DNA of 64,000 nt from Planctomycetota bacterium (GCA_022711465.1 JAKLEZ010000004.1:306247-370246); one strand, 5' to 3'. Positions 42,046-52,193 are shown, counted from the stretch's first letter. Notes: generated by a model not told the origin, from the letters alone. Numbers and translations are program-made.

Positions 42046-42969
42046 TCAGCCCCCCCTTTTCATCACCTCAGAGCTGCGTGGCGAACACCCCGGCAGCCGC
42101 ATCGCTTTGAACGCCAGGAACACCGGGATCTCCTCGCCCGCACGCTTGAGACCCTTGGCACGTGGCCCCGGCGGCGGTTCCCGATGGGTCAACGGCTCTT
42201 CACACGCCACCACGGCCAGGCCCGCACGCCCCAGCGCATTCAGGTAGTCCGCCAGGGGCCGATGATGGAACATCGTGTGCTCATCCGGCTCCCTGCCAGG
42301 ATGCGTCGCGATCGGCACAGTCATCGGCGAGGCGTAACGCTCGATCCGCCGGTACTGGGTCTTCTTCTCATCGTCCCAGCCCCACGAGGACTGCCGCGGA
42401 ATGCGGAAGCACGGGTGCATCATGACAATGACCGCACGGCCATTCTCCTTGAGCGATCGGGCCATACTCCGAAACAGATCGTCCACCCCCTCCAGATCCT
42501 GCACCGCCATCACGCAGGCGGCCGCATCACAGCTCCCGTCAGCCAAGTCATCCAGCCGCCGGGCATCGCGAACCTCATACCTCACCCGCCGATCCGCCGG
42601 CCCTCGCCTCCTGGCCGCCGCAATCAGCCCAGGACTCGCGTCCACGGCCAGCACCGACCCCGCCCCGCGCTCCAGAAGAATCCGCGCCAACACCCCTTGG
42701 CCGCAACAGAGATCCAGAAACCGCTCCGCCGGACGTGGATCAAGCAGACGAAGCACAACCGGGAGAATCACCTTCTGGTGATAGTCCGATCCCTCATCAC
42801 CGACCAGGCGATCGTACCACGCGGCCACATGATCCCAGCCGCCGATTTCGGGCCGGGGCCCCCTCCCGAAAGCCGGCCGAGGCCGGACGCCGGACGGCCG
42901 TTCCCCAGGTCGCTGGCCCGACGGCCTTCCTCTGCGAGGCGAGGTAGGCTGGCGAATCCGTCGCTTCAT
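42046..42969 (-). CDS. Class I SAM-dependent methyltransferase
   Basis: 307 residues from the ATG at 42969, with GGAGG nine bases upstream; GTG 42972 is possible. The first ~40 residues are very Arg/Pro/Gly rich and disordered. The core has WDHVAAWYDRLVGDEGSDYH, motif I RFLDLCCGQGVLARIL, VLAVDASPGLIAAA and the motif IV segment SCDAAACVMAVQDLEG, with MMHPCFRIPRQSSWGWD further on. That last block is typical of a planctomycete methyltransferase family that I cannot tie to a substrate. It starts 22 nt after the esterase stop and is probably the last gene of that minus-strand operon. Confidence 0.85.
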   Translation of the reverse strand: MKRRIRQPTSPRRGRPSGQRPGERPSGVRPRPAFGRGPRPEIGGWDHVAAWYDRLVGDEGSDYHQKVILPVVLRLLDPRPAERFLDLCCGQGVLARILLERGAGSVLAVDASPGLIAAARRRGPADRRVRYEVRDARRLDDLADGSCDAAACVMAVQDLEGVDDLFRSMARSLKENGRAVIVMMHPCFRIPRQSSWGWDDEKKTQYRRIERYASPMTVPIATHPGREPDEHTMFHHRPLADYLNALGRAGLAVVACEEPLTHREPPPGPRAKGLKRAGEEIPVFLAFKAMRLPGCSPRSSEVMKRGG

Positions 42970-42991
42970 CACCGTGCGCCTCCACATGCCT

Positions 42992-44953
42992 TCATCGTTG
43001 ACCGCCCAACGCCGCCAAATCTGCAATGTCGAACTGGCCCAACAACCCGAAACAGAACTGCTCTGGACAGTCCTGCATCGACCAATTCTTCTCGATGATC
43101 TGCCTCAGGCTCACCAGCGGGCCAATCAGGCTTGTCTTCTCGATCGCCTCTGGATCGGCGGCCGCGGCGGCCAAGGCCATCGTACTCGTACGCGGGCCCT
43201 GGGCCACAATCTCCACCTCTTTCGCCCCGCCCCCCGACCGCGCCCACTTCGCAACGGCCACCAACTGCCCGGCCTGAACGCCCAGCGACCGCTCGCCAAC
43301 ACCCCCCATCAGGAGAACGTACAACGCCGCATGGTGAGCCACGGCAGACTCGCCCAAGTAGAACGGGTCGACCGCAAGAACCCGATACCCTCCGGCCAGC
43401 AGCCTGTCCGCCTCACCGGCCGCCGCCTTCCGACCCTTGTCGGCGATCAGCACGGCCACCCGGTCCCCCTCGCCCTTGGACAGCTCAACCGCCGGCACCG
43501 TCCACTCCTTGCCGATCCCGAAACGCCAGAACTTCGCCTTAATTCCCCCTTGTTGCCTCTCACCGACCTTCTCGGCCGTCAGCCCGTATTCTCGAAAACA
43601 AATCCTGTCACGCAGCAAGCTCCGCCGCTCCTTCTGCCACCGCGCCACGAGCGAGCGATCAGACGGCGGACGGTGGTCGCGCGGCAGATCCCTGCTGAGC
43701 GCCAGGGCCAGGGACTGGAAGTCGGCGTTCTTCCCCGGCAGCGCGACCAGCAGCTGCTCGTGCGTCTTGAGCTCGTCGTCGCAGGCGATTTCGTGCCAGT
43801 CGAAGACCTGCCCGGCGAAAAAGTGACCGCCGAGCAGCTTGTAGAACTCCTCCCGGTTCCCCCGCTCGAAGTTGTGCGTGCCCGGATCCTGGTTGACGTG
43901 CGAGCGGAGATGGACACCCTTCTCGTACAGTTCGAAGATCGGCCCGGCCGCATCCAGCAGCGGCTGCAGGGCGTGGTCCGCACGAAAGCAACAATTGTCC
44001 TTCGCGTTGTAGGTCAGCAAGGTCGGCCGCGGAGCACACATCGCCGTCAGGTGCTTGTAGTCCACCACCGTGGCCAGATCGCACGGCGTTTGCTCAGGAT
44101 CGCCCAGGTCTTCGACGAACCGCGCCCGGGTGGCGAAGCTCGAATATCCCGCCACCGGATTGCACAGCGTGACCCGCGGATCAAGGGCGCTGATGAAGAT
44201 CGTCTGCCACCCCCCGCCGGAGAGACCGGCAACCGCCACGCGAGCGGAATCGGCGTTCGGGTGCTTCAGCAGAATGTCAAGCGAGCGCTTCATCGACAGG
44301 AAGAAGGGCGATACGGCAGGCGTCCCGCACAGATCCAACTGGTTCGCCCGGTAGTGATCAAAACCCTCCCCGCGAAGCTGGCCCATCCCCAACCACTCGA
44401 CGTTGAGCACGATCATCCCGCGCTTGACCTGGTTGATGCAGCGAATCTGCTTGTAACCCACGCTCTTGCCGATGCCCTCGTGCCCGTTGACCGCCAGCCC
44501 GACCGGCACACGACCCTCCAGCTTGTCCGGCTCGTACAACAGGGCCGGGATCCATAGCCCCGGAACGGCCTCGAACCGCAGCTTGCGAATGTGGTACCCC
44601 GCCCCGCCCGGGATAGTCTCCAGCCACTCGACCTTGACCTCCCCCTCGGCCCACCTCGCCGCCTCGCCGCGAAGCACGACCTTCGCCAGCACGTCCTGCC
44701 GCCACCGGCGAGCCAGCGACTCCCACTCCTCCAACGCCGTCACTGTGGGCATCACCGGTACGCGGGTCTCGCAGAATCGGGCGACCTCCTCGAGCGCGAC
44801 GTCCGGCTTGACAATGCCCTCCCCGAGCAGCGTTTCCAAGTCCGTCCCCTGTGCGGCCGTCGTACGCATCTCCAGCCCGGCCACCCACCAGCCCAGGATC
44901 AGTCCCGCCAGCAACCCCACCGCCCGCGGACGTACCAGCCTTCCCAGCCTCAT
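42992..44953 (-). CDS. Exported alpha/beta-hydrolase (acetylxylan-esterase-like)
   Basis: 653 residues from the ATG at 44953, with GGGAGG six bases upstream; the longer open frame to 45214 is not supported. A signal peptide or anchor lies at ~10-35. The first hydrolase domain holds the nucleophile serine in VAVAGLSGGGWQT near residue 244, the likely acid in TLLTYNAKDNCCFRADH and a later His in HVNQDPGTHNFE. The pattern fits acetylxylan esterase or prolyl-oligopeptidase-type hydrolases. A second, shorter half (~470-650) is also alpha/beta-like (DRVAVLIADKGRK; YRVLAVDPFYLGES) and may be a degenerate copy. It probably removes acyl groups from polysaccharides alongside the neighbouring glycosidases. 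Confidence 0.8.
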   Translation of the reverse strand: MRLGRLVRPRAVGLLAGLILGWWVAGLEMRTTAAQGTDLETLLGEGIVKPDVALEEVARFCETRVPVMPTVTALEEWESLARRWRQDVLAKVVLRGEAARWAEGEVKVEWLETIPGGAGYHIRKLRFEAVPGLWIPALLYEPDKLEGRVPVGLAVNGHEGIGKSVGYKQIRCINQVKRGMIVLNVEWLGMGQLRGEGFDHYRANQLDLCGTPAVSPFFLSMKRSLDILLKHPNADSARVAVAGLSGGGWQTIFISALDPRVTLCNPVAGYSSFATRARFVEDLGDPEQTPCDLATVVDYKHLTAMCAPRPTLLTYNAKDNCCFRADHALQPLLDAAGPIFELYEKGVHLRSHVNQDPGTHNFERGNREEFYKLLGGHFFAGQVFDWHEIACDDELKTHEQLLVALPGKNADFQSLALALSRDLPRDHRPPSDRSLVARWQKERRSLLRDRICFREYGLTAEKVGERQQGGIKAKFWRFGIGKEWTVPAVELSKGEGDRVAVLIADKGRKAAAGEADRLLAGGYRVLAVDPFYLGESAVAHHAALYVLLMGGVGERSLGVQAGQLVAVAKWARSGGGAKEVEIVAQGPRTSTMALAAAAADPEAIEKTSLIGPLVSLRQIIEKNWSMQDCPEQFCFGLLGQFDIADLAALGGQR

Positions 44954-45496
44954 GAGCAGCCTCCCATACGCAGAACCAACCACCGAGCACGACCTGCCCC
45001 GCCCGCCGGCCGCCGCCACCAGTGTCCGCCCTTTTCGGGTTGCCGTCAAAGAGCATCGAAAGCACTCCCCGCCATGCCCCGGATCGCCGCAAGCCGCCAC
45101 GCTCGCGATTCTGCCGCCGCCAACGCGTGTTCGTCCCCAGCCGCCGCTCAGAACCATGGATCCCATCCGCCAACCTCGCCCGACAGCAACCGGTGACCGC
45201 TGACCGCCGACCACTCACCCATCACCGGTCCGGGACGGGACATGTGATATGACTATGGAGGACGATCCCCTACCTTGCCTCCCAGCTCTTTGACATCCTC
45301 ATAGCCCTCCAGTCGAACCCTCGGCAAGATGCAACACCCAGGCAATCTGGGCAATCCTCATTGGGTTCGTTTGGCGCCGGCGCTTCTCCCCCCAACCGTA
45401 TCCCAAACCCCTCCCAGGATCGCCAATCCGATCAGCACCCAGACAAGTGCCTTCGATAGCCAGATACGGCCGGCAGTCCCGACGTAGCCGCCGGCT
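44954..45496. other. Intergenic region between esterase and GH20-like genes
   Basis: 543 nt. On the minus strand an open frame ending at 45358 encodes a possible membrane helix (SKALVWVLIGLAILGGVW) and could be a small protein starting near 45552, but it lacks a ribosome site and overlaps the GH20-like 3' end. Otherwise no gene, hairpin or clear promoter is seen. Confidence 0.45.
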
Positions 45497-47662
45497 TCAC
45501 CTGCCAGGACGCGCCGATGGTGGAACGCTGAATGCCGAGCCCCCATCGCCAACCAACGATCGAATCGACTCCCGAACCGCGTCGAACCGCTTGCGGTTGG
45601 GCTCCAACCCCTTGGGGCGGTCGGTTCGCAGCCAGAGTTCCACGTACCGGTCGCAGAGCTTGGGAAAAGACCCGTTGAGCTGGTCAACCAACCCGGCGGC
45701 AGCCTTGCGGCTATCCGCATTCTTGCCGGCCATCAGGTGCCGGCATTCGACCAGATCCGCCAGAACGAACTGTTGCTCCAGGGCGAAGTCGAGGTAGTCC
45801 AGATGGCTCTTGTGGCGGCGAACCAACGGCCGCACCCGGTCAAGTGTCTCCCGCGCAACCGCCAGGTCGCGACGGAAGTCGGCCAGAAGACTCAAACCAC
45901 CCTCGTCAACCGCCCGCGGTCGGAGCGGCTCGAAAAAGACCGGAAACGCCGGGGGCACCAGGAATTTGACGCCCCATGGAAAGTACCGGTCGGTGCTGCC
46001 CAGAAAGCGGATCGTCCGGGCCAGATCCCTGGTTCCGGGTCCGTAGAAACTCTCCACGATCATCGGCAAGGCCTCGTTCCACGGACGACCGTGGCTCGTC
46101 CACCCCCACTCGGCCGCGAACGCCATGGCCGGCCAGTTGTACTCGGAAAAAACGTTCTCCCCGTACCCGTTCCACTCCGAGTGGACTGTGCCCATCGCCC
46201 CGAGCTTGTGAACCCACGGCAATACGCTCTCAATGTTCTCCGCCGCCCCGTCCACGTTGGGAAATAACTCGCCGAAAGCGGCATTCGACGTCCAGATGAT
46301 CTGATCGAAACCCATATCGACCAGTTGCTGGCCAAACGGGAACTGCTCCAACTTCCCGTAATGCCACGGTACAATGATCACGTCACGCGGTACCTGGGCC
46401 AGGGCGTCCAGGCCGTAGTTGGCCAGCCCGAACGCCTTGAAGAAGTCCGGCTCGAACGGATCGCCGGCAACGACCATGCGCTTGCCCTGGGCGGCAAGAA
46501 CCTCTCTTATGTTCTTAATGTGTCTCAAAAAGAGCTGAGCGGCCCCAATCTCCCTGGCGGCCCCCTTGCTCCTGCCCGTGCCCAGCGCCAGGGCTTCGTC
46601 GCCGGCCATGTAGTGCAGACCGCTGGGAAACGCCTTGCACAGATCGGTGTATAGATCGGTCAGCAGCGGGTAGGCGCCAGGATGGGTGACGTTGATCACC
46701 GCCCTCTGAGCCTCGCTGTCGGTACCCTCCGCCAGGTGCACATACCGGGGATGCGAGAGCGTCCGCAGCATGTGCCCGGGCGAGTTGTAACAGGGAATCA
46801 CTTCGACATGGTGCTTGCGGGCAAAGGTGTCCAGCTCCAAAACCTCCTGCGTGGTCAGCCGGTCGCGATCTTCGCCAATGTCCGGGTGACTCGGAAACAG
46901 GAACGCATCCTCTAGATAGAGCACTACAGAGTTCATCTTGTAGTGGGCCAGCCGGCGGATGTTCTCCCTCATCCACTCGGTTCTTCCTACCTTGCCGCAG
47001 AACAGGTCCACCGAACAGCCGCGATACCGGATGTCCGTCCAGTCGCAGATCCGCACCGCGGGAATGACGGCCGGCTCCGCCTCCGGCAGCAGCTGAATCA
47101 GCGTCTGAACGCCGTAGTAGACTCCCGCAGGCGTGTTGCCGGCAATGAACACGCGATCAGGCGTGACCTCGAGCAGGTAACCCTCGTCGCCAACCTCCGC
47201 CGGCACGGCGAGCCGCTCGGTCCGAAGAATGCGAGCCAGCGGCCACAACCGGCACGGATCACCCAGGAAGACGGCCACGTCAGCCTGCAGATCGGCTACC
47301 TCCTGGGCCGCCACGATCCGAGGCTCGTTCAGCTTCCGCTCCCTGCACGCGTCGATCAGCGCCTGGGCCGCAAAACGATCCTCGGCCCGGTCCGGCTCCA
47401 CCACCACCGCGATTCGCTTCCGCCATTCCAGCCGCCCGTCGGCCACGTGAATCTCGCGCGGACGGGGCACCAGCCGGGACAGAATCTCGTCTCTGGAGTC
47501 GGCACCCCGGGTCGGAGCGGAAACCAGCAGTACCGGCAGCCACACGCTCACCATCAGCCACAGGCGGAACGGAGTTGAGAGTCGAGAACGAATCATGGGC
47601 CGCGCGCAAAGCCAGAGCGCGATCGGTTCGGTGGCCTGCTTTCTCAATGGTCCGTTCTCCAT
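45497..47662 (-). CDS. Exported GH20-like beta-N-acetylhexosaminidase
   Basis: 721 residues from the ATG at 47662, 14 nt after the upstream gene's stop; ATG 47596 would place the start directly before the signal helix and is equally plausible. Signal peptide RSRLSTPFRLWLMVSVWLPVLLV with an APTRG end (shown in part). Residues ~75-210 resemble the GH20b domain (EGYLLEVTPDRVFIAGNTPAGVYYG is its classic end, shown in part). The barrel follows with RYRGCSVDLFCGK and VEVIPCYNSPGHM; the Asp-Glu pair in HYMAGDEALALG near residue 355 matches the catalytic pair of GH20. It may release N-acetylhexosamines from glycans. It is translationally close to the six-hairpin gene. Confidence 0.82.
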   Translation of the reverse strand: MENGPLRKQATEPIALWLCARPMIRSRLSTPFRLWLMVSVWLPVLLVSAPTRGADSRDEILSRLVPRPREIHVADGRLEWRKRIAVVVEPDRAEDRFAAQALIDACRERKLNEPRIVAAQEVADLQADVAVFLGDPCRLWPLARILRTERLAVPAEVGDEGYLLEVTPDRVFIAGNTPAGVYYGVQTLIQLLPEAEPAVIPAVRICDWTDIRYRGCSVDLFCGKVGRTEWMRENIRRLAHYKMNSVVLYLEDAFLFPSHPDIGEDRDRLTTQEVLELDTFARKHHVEVIPCYNSPGHMLRTLSHPRYVHLAEGTDSEAQRAVINVTHPGAYPLLTDLYTDLCKAFPSGLHYMAGDEALALGTGRSKGAAREIGAAQLFLRHIKNIREVLAAQGKRMVVAGDPFEPDFFKAFGLANYGLDALAQVPRDVIIVPWHYGKLEQFPFGQQLVDMGFDQIIWTSNAAFGELFPNVDGAAENIESVLPWVHKLGAMGTVHSEWNGYGENVFSEYNWPAMAFAAEWGWTSHGRPWNEALPMIVESFYGPGTRDLARTIRFLGSTDRYFPWGVKFLVPPAFPVFFEPLRPRAVDEGGLSLLADFRRDLAVARETLDRVRPLVRRHKSHLDYLDFALEQQFVLADLVECRHLMAGKNADSRKAAAGLVDQLNGSFPKLCDRYVELWLRTDRPKGLEPNRKRFDAVRESIRSLVGDGGSAFSVPPSARPGR

Positions 47663-47676
47663 GCTCCATTCACTTC

Positions 47677-50600
47677 TCAGTACCGGGCAACCATCTCCTG
47701 CCGGCCCTCGGCACTGCCAGCCAGGACCACCCATTCCTTCTTCGCATCGAACCGGTCGTAGGCGGCACCGTTGAGGATGACCCCCTTGATCGGTTTGGAC
47801 TCCGGATGGCGGATGCGAACGTAGATCGTCGCCGGCCGGGGACGATGCGGAGGATCGAGGATGACCTTGATCTCACCCTGGGCCACACGGGGCTCATACC
47901 GAAGCGACAACGGGCCGAATCGAGAAGCCGCCCGCTCGATGCTCGCCCCCCTGCCGTCCGCCAGCCAGTACCGGGGAAGGGCCTGCCCGAGAAAGAGGTC
48001 TCTGCCCCGCTCGTTGACGAACATGAGCCGGAGCCAGTAAGTCGATTGGGCCTCGTCCGAGGTCTTGAAGTGATCACCGGCGGGATAACCCAGCTCCGGA
48101 AGGCAGTGCTCGTTACACATGCGAATCTCGGGATAGAAGGCCGAGGCGAAGCTGTTGAAGTACGCTCGCAGGTAGTGCTTGATATCGTCGCGCCACAGGT
48201 AAGGCAGCGGACCGTCAAGCAGGTTGGCCTGCATGGAGAAGCCGCCGCGCGAGAACCAGTAACTGTTGAAGTTCGGGATGTCGTAGCCGAAGCGGCTGGA
48301 GATGTACAGGTTGTCCTCGAAGTCCTTCACAATCCAGAGGTGCTCGGGCGCCTCCGGCGGAATGAGGTCATAGGCCGGCAGAAAGACCGAGCCCTCCAGC
48401 GTCTCGCGAAGCCAGCCGTGTGAACGCCCACGCTCATACAGCCGGGACGGAATCTTCGGAACATACGTCCCGTCGCGCAGCCGAACCACCGGACAGAGCA
48501 CCATGGATCGCCTGATGCCGTCGAGGAAGTCGTCCCGGTATGCCTTGGCCTCCTTCTGCAACTCGGCAGCTTCCGGATGCCCAAAGTCTGCCAGGGCGTC
48601 GGCCAGGTTGAGCAACCCCCAGACCGTGGCCGCATTCGTGGAGAGCCAGTGCCAGTAGTCGGTGACGTCCTCGAGCGAGCCGGTCGGCAGCCAGCCGTAT
48701 TCGAGCGGCCTGGTTCCGTCTGCGCTGAGCTTCAGGTTGGCCTGGCGCTCGAGCGCCACCCAGCGGCAGCCCTTGACCAGCTTGGGTGCGGCCTCGGCCA
48801 TCCAGCGGCGGTCGCGGGTGTGCCACCAATGCTCGGCCATATTCCACAGGACGTAGCCGTGGCTCTTGTTGTAGCCGCCGGTCTCGTGTCCACCGGCCCC
48901 GTAGAACTGCCCCTCGGCGGTCCTGAAGTTGCCCGGCATCGAAACCGTACCCTGGTAGTGCAGCAGGGCATCAAGGTTGCGTCGAGCCTCGTCGTGATAG
49001 CCGCGACGATCGAGATCGCTGATCATCATGACCGACTCGTTCGGGTACACGCCATACCGGAATGTGCCTACGTGAGCGTGCAGAAAGTCGCTGTCAAGTT
49101 CCTTCTGGCAGTTAACCAGCAAGTGGAGTAGGTGAGCCTGGTAGTAGTCGTTGAGCCAGGGTTCCGGGGTGTGAATCTGAGTCCCGCGGGCGGCCGCGGC
49201 CCGCCAGTAGTCACAGATCCGCTTCGCGTCGGCGCCGAACTGCCGGCCACGGAGGGCGTCGATCTCCTCCGGCTCGCTGAGGGTGATCGTGGGGATCATG
49301 AAGAACACCTCCGCCGCTCCGCCGGGCTTGAGGTCGGTCGACCACCGCGTGGCGTTGTCCTCTGCATGGAACACGCCCCGGCCGTCCGTCCGGACCAGGA
49401 ACCGGAATCGCGGGCCCTTGTCCGATGCAGCAATGGCCTGATCGCCCTGAACCACCAGCCTGCCATCCCGGAGAGTGTGCGAGCCAAGCCGCAGGACGGC
49501 CGTCGCGTCCTCCGAACCGGAGACGTTCGCAACGTGCACGCGCATCAGCACCACGGTCGGGGTGTCCAGCTTCACGTCGTCCAGCTTGCCGTTGAGGGCG
49601 TCCATGACGACACACGACTCGTAGTAGATCGACCCATCCTGCCACCAGGTCCGCAGAAGCGGCAGGTAACCTTCGGCCAGTTCGCGTCCGCCCCGCAGCC
49701 TCTCCTCGGGGAAACCGAAGTCCAGACGAAGCTCGTTGCCTTCCCACAGCTTGCGGTCGCAGTCCCGCGGACTCTTCTGGATGTCAAACCAACGTCCCTT
49801 CCCGGAGATTTCCAGCCCGCCGTTAGGCTGCTGACGCACGACGTTGCGATCGCCGGGCAGGCCGTGGACGAAGTACAGGGGGCGCTTGAGGGGCATCTCG
49901 TTCCATGCCCTGGTAAGGGTCTGCTCCGGTTCCTGCTCGACGCGGTCGTAGATCGTCTGACCGGAAAACTCGCCCCTCAGAGCGTCCCGATAGGCAGCCA
50001 GGGCAATGCCGTCGTCGCCGCGCGTGACCAGGACGCCGAGATCGTCAATCAGAATCCGGTCGCCATGAGCGACCTCCGCCGCCGCGAAGGAGAACGGACG
50101 TTGGCTGGATCGCACCGTAACGATGCTCCGGTCGCACCCCGGATCCATGGGATCGTCCGCGGTCAAGAGGTCGACAGCGATCCCGCCCTTCTCGCCGGCC
50201 CGAAGCACCCACTGGTTGTCCGTCGCCACCTGGACCGGCTGGTCGGGCAACGGTCGGACGGCCGCCACCTGGCCGTTGAAGACCTCGATCCGGCCGGATT
50301 CATCGCCGCTGAGCCTCACGCCGGAATGGGCAGGCGAGTCGAACTGGATCCGCACTTGGAGCGCCTTGAGCTCCGCGTCGGTGAAGACGGCAAAACGCTC
50401 GATCCTCGAAAGCGGCTGTTGGGCAACGACCCGAACCTGGAGCGTCTTGCGGTACGAGACGCCGGGGCCGCGGAGGTTCCTGATCTCCTTGTCGCTGGTG
50501 GAGGCAAAAGTGATGCTCCAGGTATTCCCCGCGACGGCCACCTGCGTGGCCGCATCGATCCAGCTGCCATTGGTCCAGTCATCCATCGCGTCCCAGCCGA

Positions 50601-50937
50601 CCCGTCCGGCGCCGCGCTCGGCCAGCACCGGGTCCGGCTTGCCGTCCCAGACTCGGTGCCAGTACTGCAACTTCACCGACGCCGGGTCAGGCATGGGCCC
50701 TGACCCAAACTCCACAACGATCCGCCGCACTTTGCGAGGCTCGGCCCAGCGCACACCCTGCCACTTGCCCTCGTCACCCTGGATGGCCACCCCGAACGGC
50801 GCAGCGTCGAACGCCGTCCCGCGAGCGGACGGCTTGGGCTCCCCGGCTTGTGCCTGGGCGACGCTCGACACGAGAAGAAGCAGAACGCACGTCGCGGCCG
50901 CGTTCACGAGAGCTGCTGCGGAAGGACGATTCATCAT
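47677..50937 (-). CDS. Large exported six-hairpin glycosidase-like protein
   Basis: 1086 residues; ATG 50937, or 50934, is led by GGGAGG. Signal peptide ~1-29, ending AQAQA. Residues ~45-170 look like a discoidin/F5-8-type beta domain (VRRIVVEFGSGPMPDP; LQYWHRVWDG). A long beta-rich middle follows. Residues ~620-960 resemble an (alpha/alpha)6 toroid with HLLVNCQKELDSDFLHAHVG, RYGVYPNESVMMISDL and TGGYNKSHGYVLWNMAEHWW, as in GH63/GH78/GH95-like glycosidases. No family is certain. It is the first gene of the operon with the GH20-like enzyme, esterase and methyltransferase, so degradation of an acylated amino-sugar-containing glycan is a reasonable guess. Confidence 0.78.
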   Translation of the reverse strand: MMNRPSAAALVNAAATCVLLLLVSSVAQAQAGEPKPSARGTAFDAAPFGVAIQGDEGKWQGVRWAEPRKVRRIVVEFGSGPMPDPASVKLQYWHRVWDGKPDPVLAERGAGRVGWDAMDDWTNGSWIDAATQVAVAGNTWSITFASTSDKEIRNLRGPGVSYRKTLQVRVVAQQPLSRIERFAVFTDAELKALQVRIQFDSPAHSGVRLSGDESGRIEVFNGQVAAVRPLPDQPVQVATDNQWVLRAGEKGGIAVDLLTADDPMDPGCDRSIVTVRSSQRPFSFAAAEVAHGDRILIDDLGVLVTRGDDGIALAAYRDALRGEFSGQTIYDRVEQEPEQTLTRAWNEMPLKRPLYFVHGLPGDRNVVRQQPNGGLEISGKGRWFDIQKSPRDCDRKLWEGNELRLDFGFPEERLRGGRELAEGYLPLLRTWWQDGSIYYESCVVMDALNGKLDDVKLDTPTVVLMRVHVANVSGSEDATAVLRLGSHTLRDGRLVVQGDQAIAASDKGPRFRFLVRTDGRGVFHAEDNATRWSTDLKPGGAAEVFFMIPTITLSEPEEIDALRGRQFGADAKRICDYWRAAAARGTQIHTPEPWLNDYYQAHLLHLLVNCQKELDSDFLHAHVGTFRYGVYPNESVMMISDLDRRGYHDEARRNLDALLHYQGTVSMPGNFRTAEGQFYGAGGHETGGYNKSHGYVLWNMAEHWWHTRDRRWMAEAAPKLVKGCRWVALERQANLKLSADGTRPLEYGWLPTGSLEDVTDYWHWLSTNAATVWGLLNLADALADFGHPEAAELQKEAKAYRDDFLDGIRRSMVLCPVVRLRDGTYVPKIPSRLYERGRSHGWLRETLEGSVFLPAYDLIPPEAPEHLWIVKDFEDNLYISSRFGYDIPNFNSYWFSRGGFSMQANLLDGPLPYLWRDDIKHYLRAYFNSFASAFYPEIRMCNEHCLPELGYPAGDHFKTSDEAQSTYWLRLMFVNERGRDLFLGQALPRYWLADGRGASIERAASRFGPLSLRYEPRVAQGEIKVILDPPHRPRPATIYVRIRHPESKPIKGVILNGAAYDRFDAKKEWVVLAGSAEGRQEMVARY

Positions 50938-51215
50938 CCGCCTCCCTGGTAGGTGGGCCTGGTGTTCTCCAATGGGCACCGGCCGTGCGGCCGGAAGACG
51001 TCACCGCGGCACTGTAGCACGCCTGCCGAGGACTCGCAATCAGGCATCCGTGACGCGGTTGGCCGGCCGCCCGATCGCGGCCGCACGCCCTTGCAGAATC
51101 AAAGCCCCGTCACCGGAGGTGGCGCCGACATGAGCGCACCAGCGGCGGGAACAGAGACCAACCGGACTGCGGGACAACACTCACCAACGGCCACGCTGGT
51201 TTCTGGCCGACCGGC

Positions 51216-52193
51216 TCAGACCCGGCTATAGTGGTCGGGGTACTTGAGCAGATGGCGGCCGATGTTGTCCGCGTAGCGCTGCATCGCCTCCTGCAGTACC
51301 TCGGGCGTGTCCTCGGCCTTGTCCAGATCAACCAGCCCGTCCAGCGGGAGTAGGTCGAAGTAGAAGTTGTCTCGAGATACCACGAAGCCCTGGAGTACGG
51401 GCACTTTGCAGCGCAGGGCGATCTGCATTGTCCCCGTCAGGAATTCCCGCTCCTCGCCGAAGATCTTGACCTTCGCGGTACGCAGATGAGACGCGCGCAG
51501 GCGGCTGACGTCCAGGGCGGTGCCCAGGATGTAACCCTCCTGAAAGCAGCGGTACAGATCCCTCGGGTAGGAGTCCGCGAAGAACATGCGGACCGCTCTG
51601 AGCTCAGGAAAGCTCTGCTCGTACTTCTCCTGAATGTAGCGACGCATGGCCCCCTCGTTGCGGTCGCGGACGCCGGCGATCCGATATCCGAGCATGGCCA
51701 TGATCTGGATGAGCACGTGGTGGGAGCCGTTGTGGCTCATGCACACGTAGAGACCCCTCCCCCGCTTGAGGGCGTTGTCAATCAGCTCGCGGCGGTGAAA
51801 CGTGGTGCGTCGGATGATCTCCTCGCGGGGAATCTTGTCGAAGATCAGGTAGAGTAGTTTGTCACAGCGGGTGCGAACGAAGTGCTGCCAGCAGGCGTAT
51901 GTCATCGAGCAGGACATCTCCTTGACGTGATCGCCAAGGGTCGCCCCCAGTCGCTTGCGGAACCTCCGCCGCCGCTTGTGATTGATCAGCCATTCACAGG
52001 TGCCGAAGAAACGGCCGAAGTGGTACAGCCCGCCGAGGCCAAAGCACACCGCCAGTCCCCACAGGAAGCCGCGCACGCACATGAACTTCGTGCGGGTGAA
52101 CCAGCTCAACCCGTCCGATCCTACCGGCTTCTCCTCGGACCCGGGAATCGGCGTATCCGTGATCACTGGATGGGCGGCCATGACGCCTCGCAC
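51216..52193 (-). CDS. LpxL/HtrB-like acyltransferase family protein
   Basis: 325 residues from a GTG with GAGG five bases upstream; ATG 52181 is an alternative. A membrane helix lies at ~40-60, followed by basic RRRRFRKRL. The pattern fits the lipid A lauroyl/myristoyl acyltransferase family: CMSHNGSHHVLIQIM (151-165) aligns with the catalytic HX4[DE] block, then RNEGAMRRYIQEKY and VFGEE-like KVKIFGEEREFLTGTMQIA with PVLQGFVV. The acidic residue of HX4[DE] is His159 here, so activity is uncertain. Possible role: acylation of lipid A or another envelope lipid at the inner membrane. It is divergent from the PHP gene. Confidence 0.78.
   Translation of the reverse strand: MRGVMAAHPVITDTPIPGSEEKPVGSDGLSWFTRTKFMCVRGFLWGLAVCFGLGGLYHFGRFFGTCEWLINHKRRRRFRKRLGATLGDHVKEMSCSMTYACWQHFVRTRCDKLLYLIFDKIPREEIIRRTTFHRRELIDNALKRGRGLYVCMSHNGSHHVLIQIMAMLGYRIAGVRDRNEGAMRRYIQEKYEQSFPELRAVRMFFADSYPRDLYRCFQEGYILGTALDVSRLRASHLRTAKVKIFGEEREFLTGTMQIALRCKVPVLQGFVVSRDNFYFDLLPLDGLVDLDKAEDTPEVLQEAMQRYADNIGRHLLKYPDHYSRV

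Noticed and set aside
45358..45552. Possible small membrane protein on the minus strand
   Set aside because: It has one plausible membrane helix but no ribosome site, no homologue I recognise and overlap with the GH20-like 3' end.
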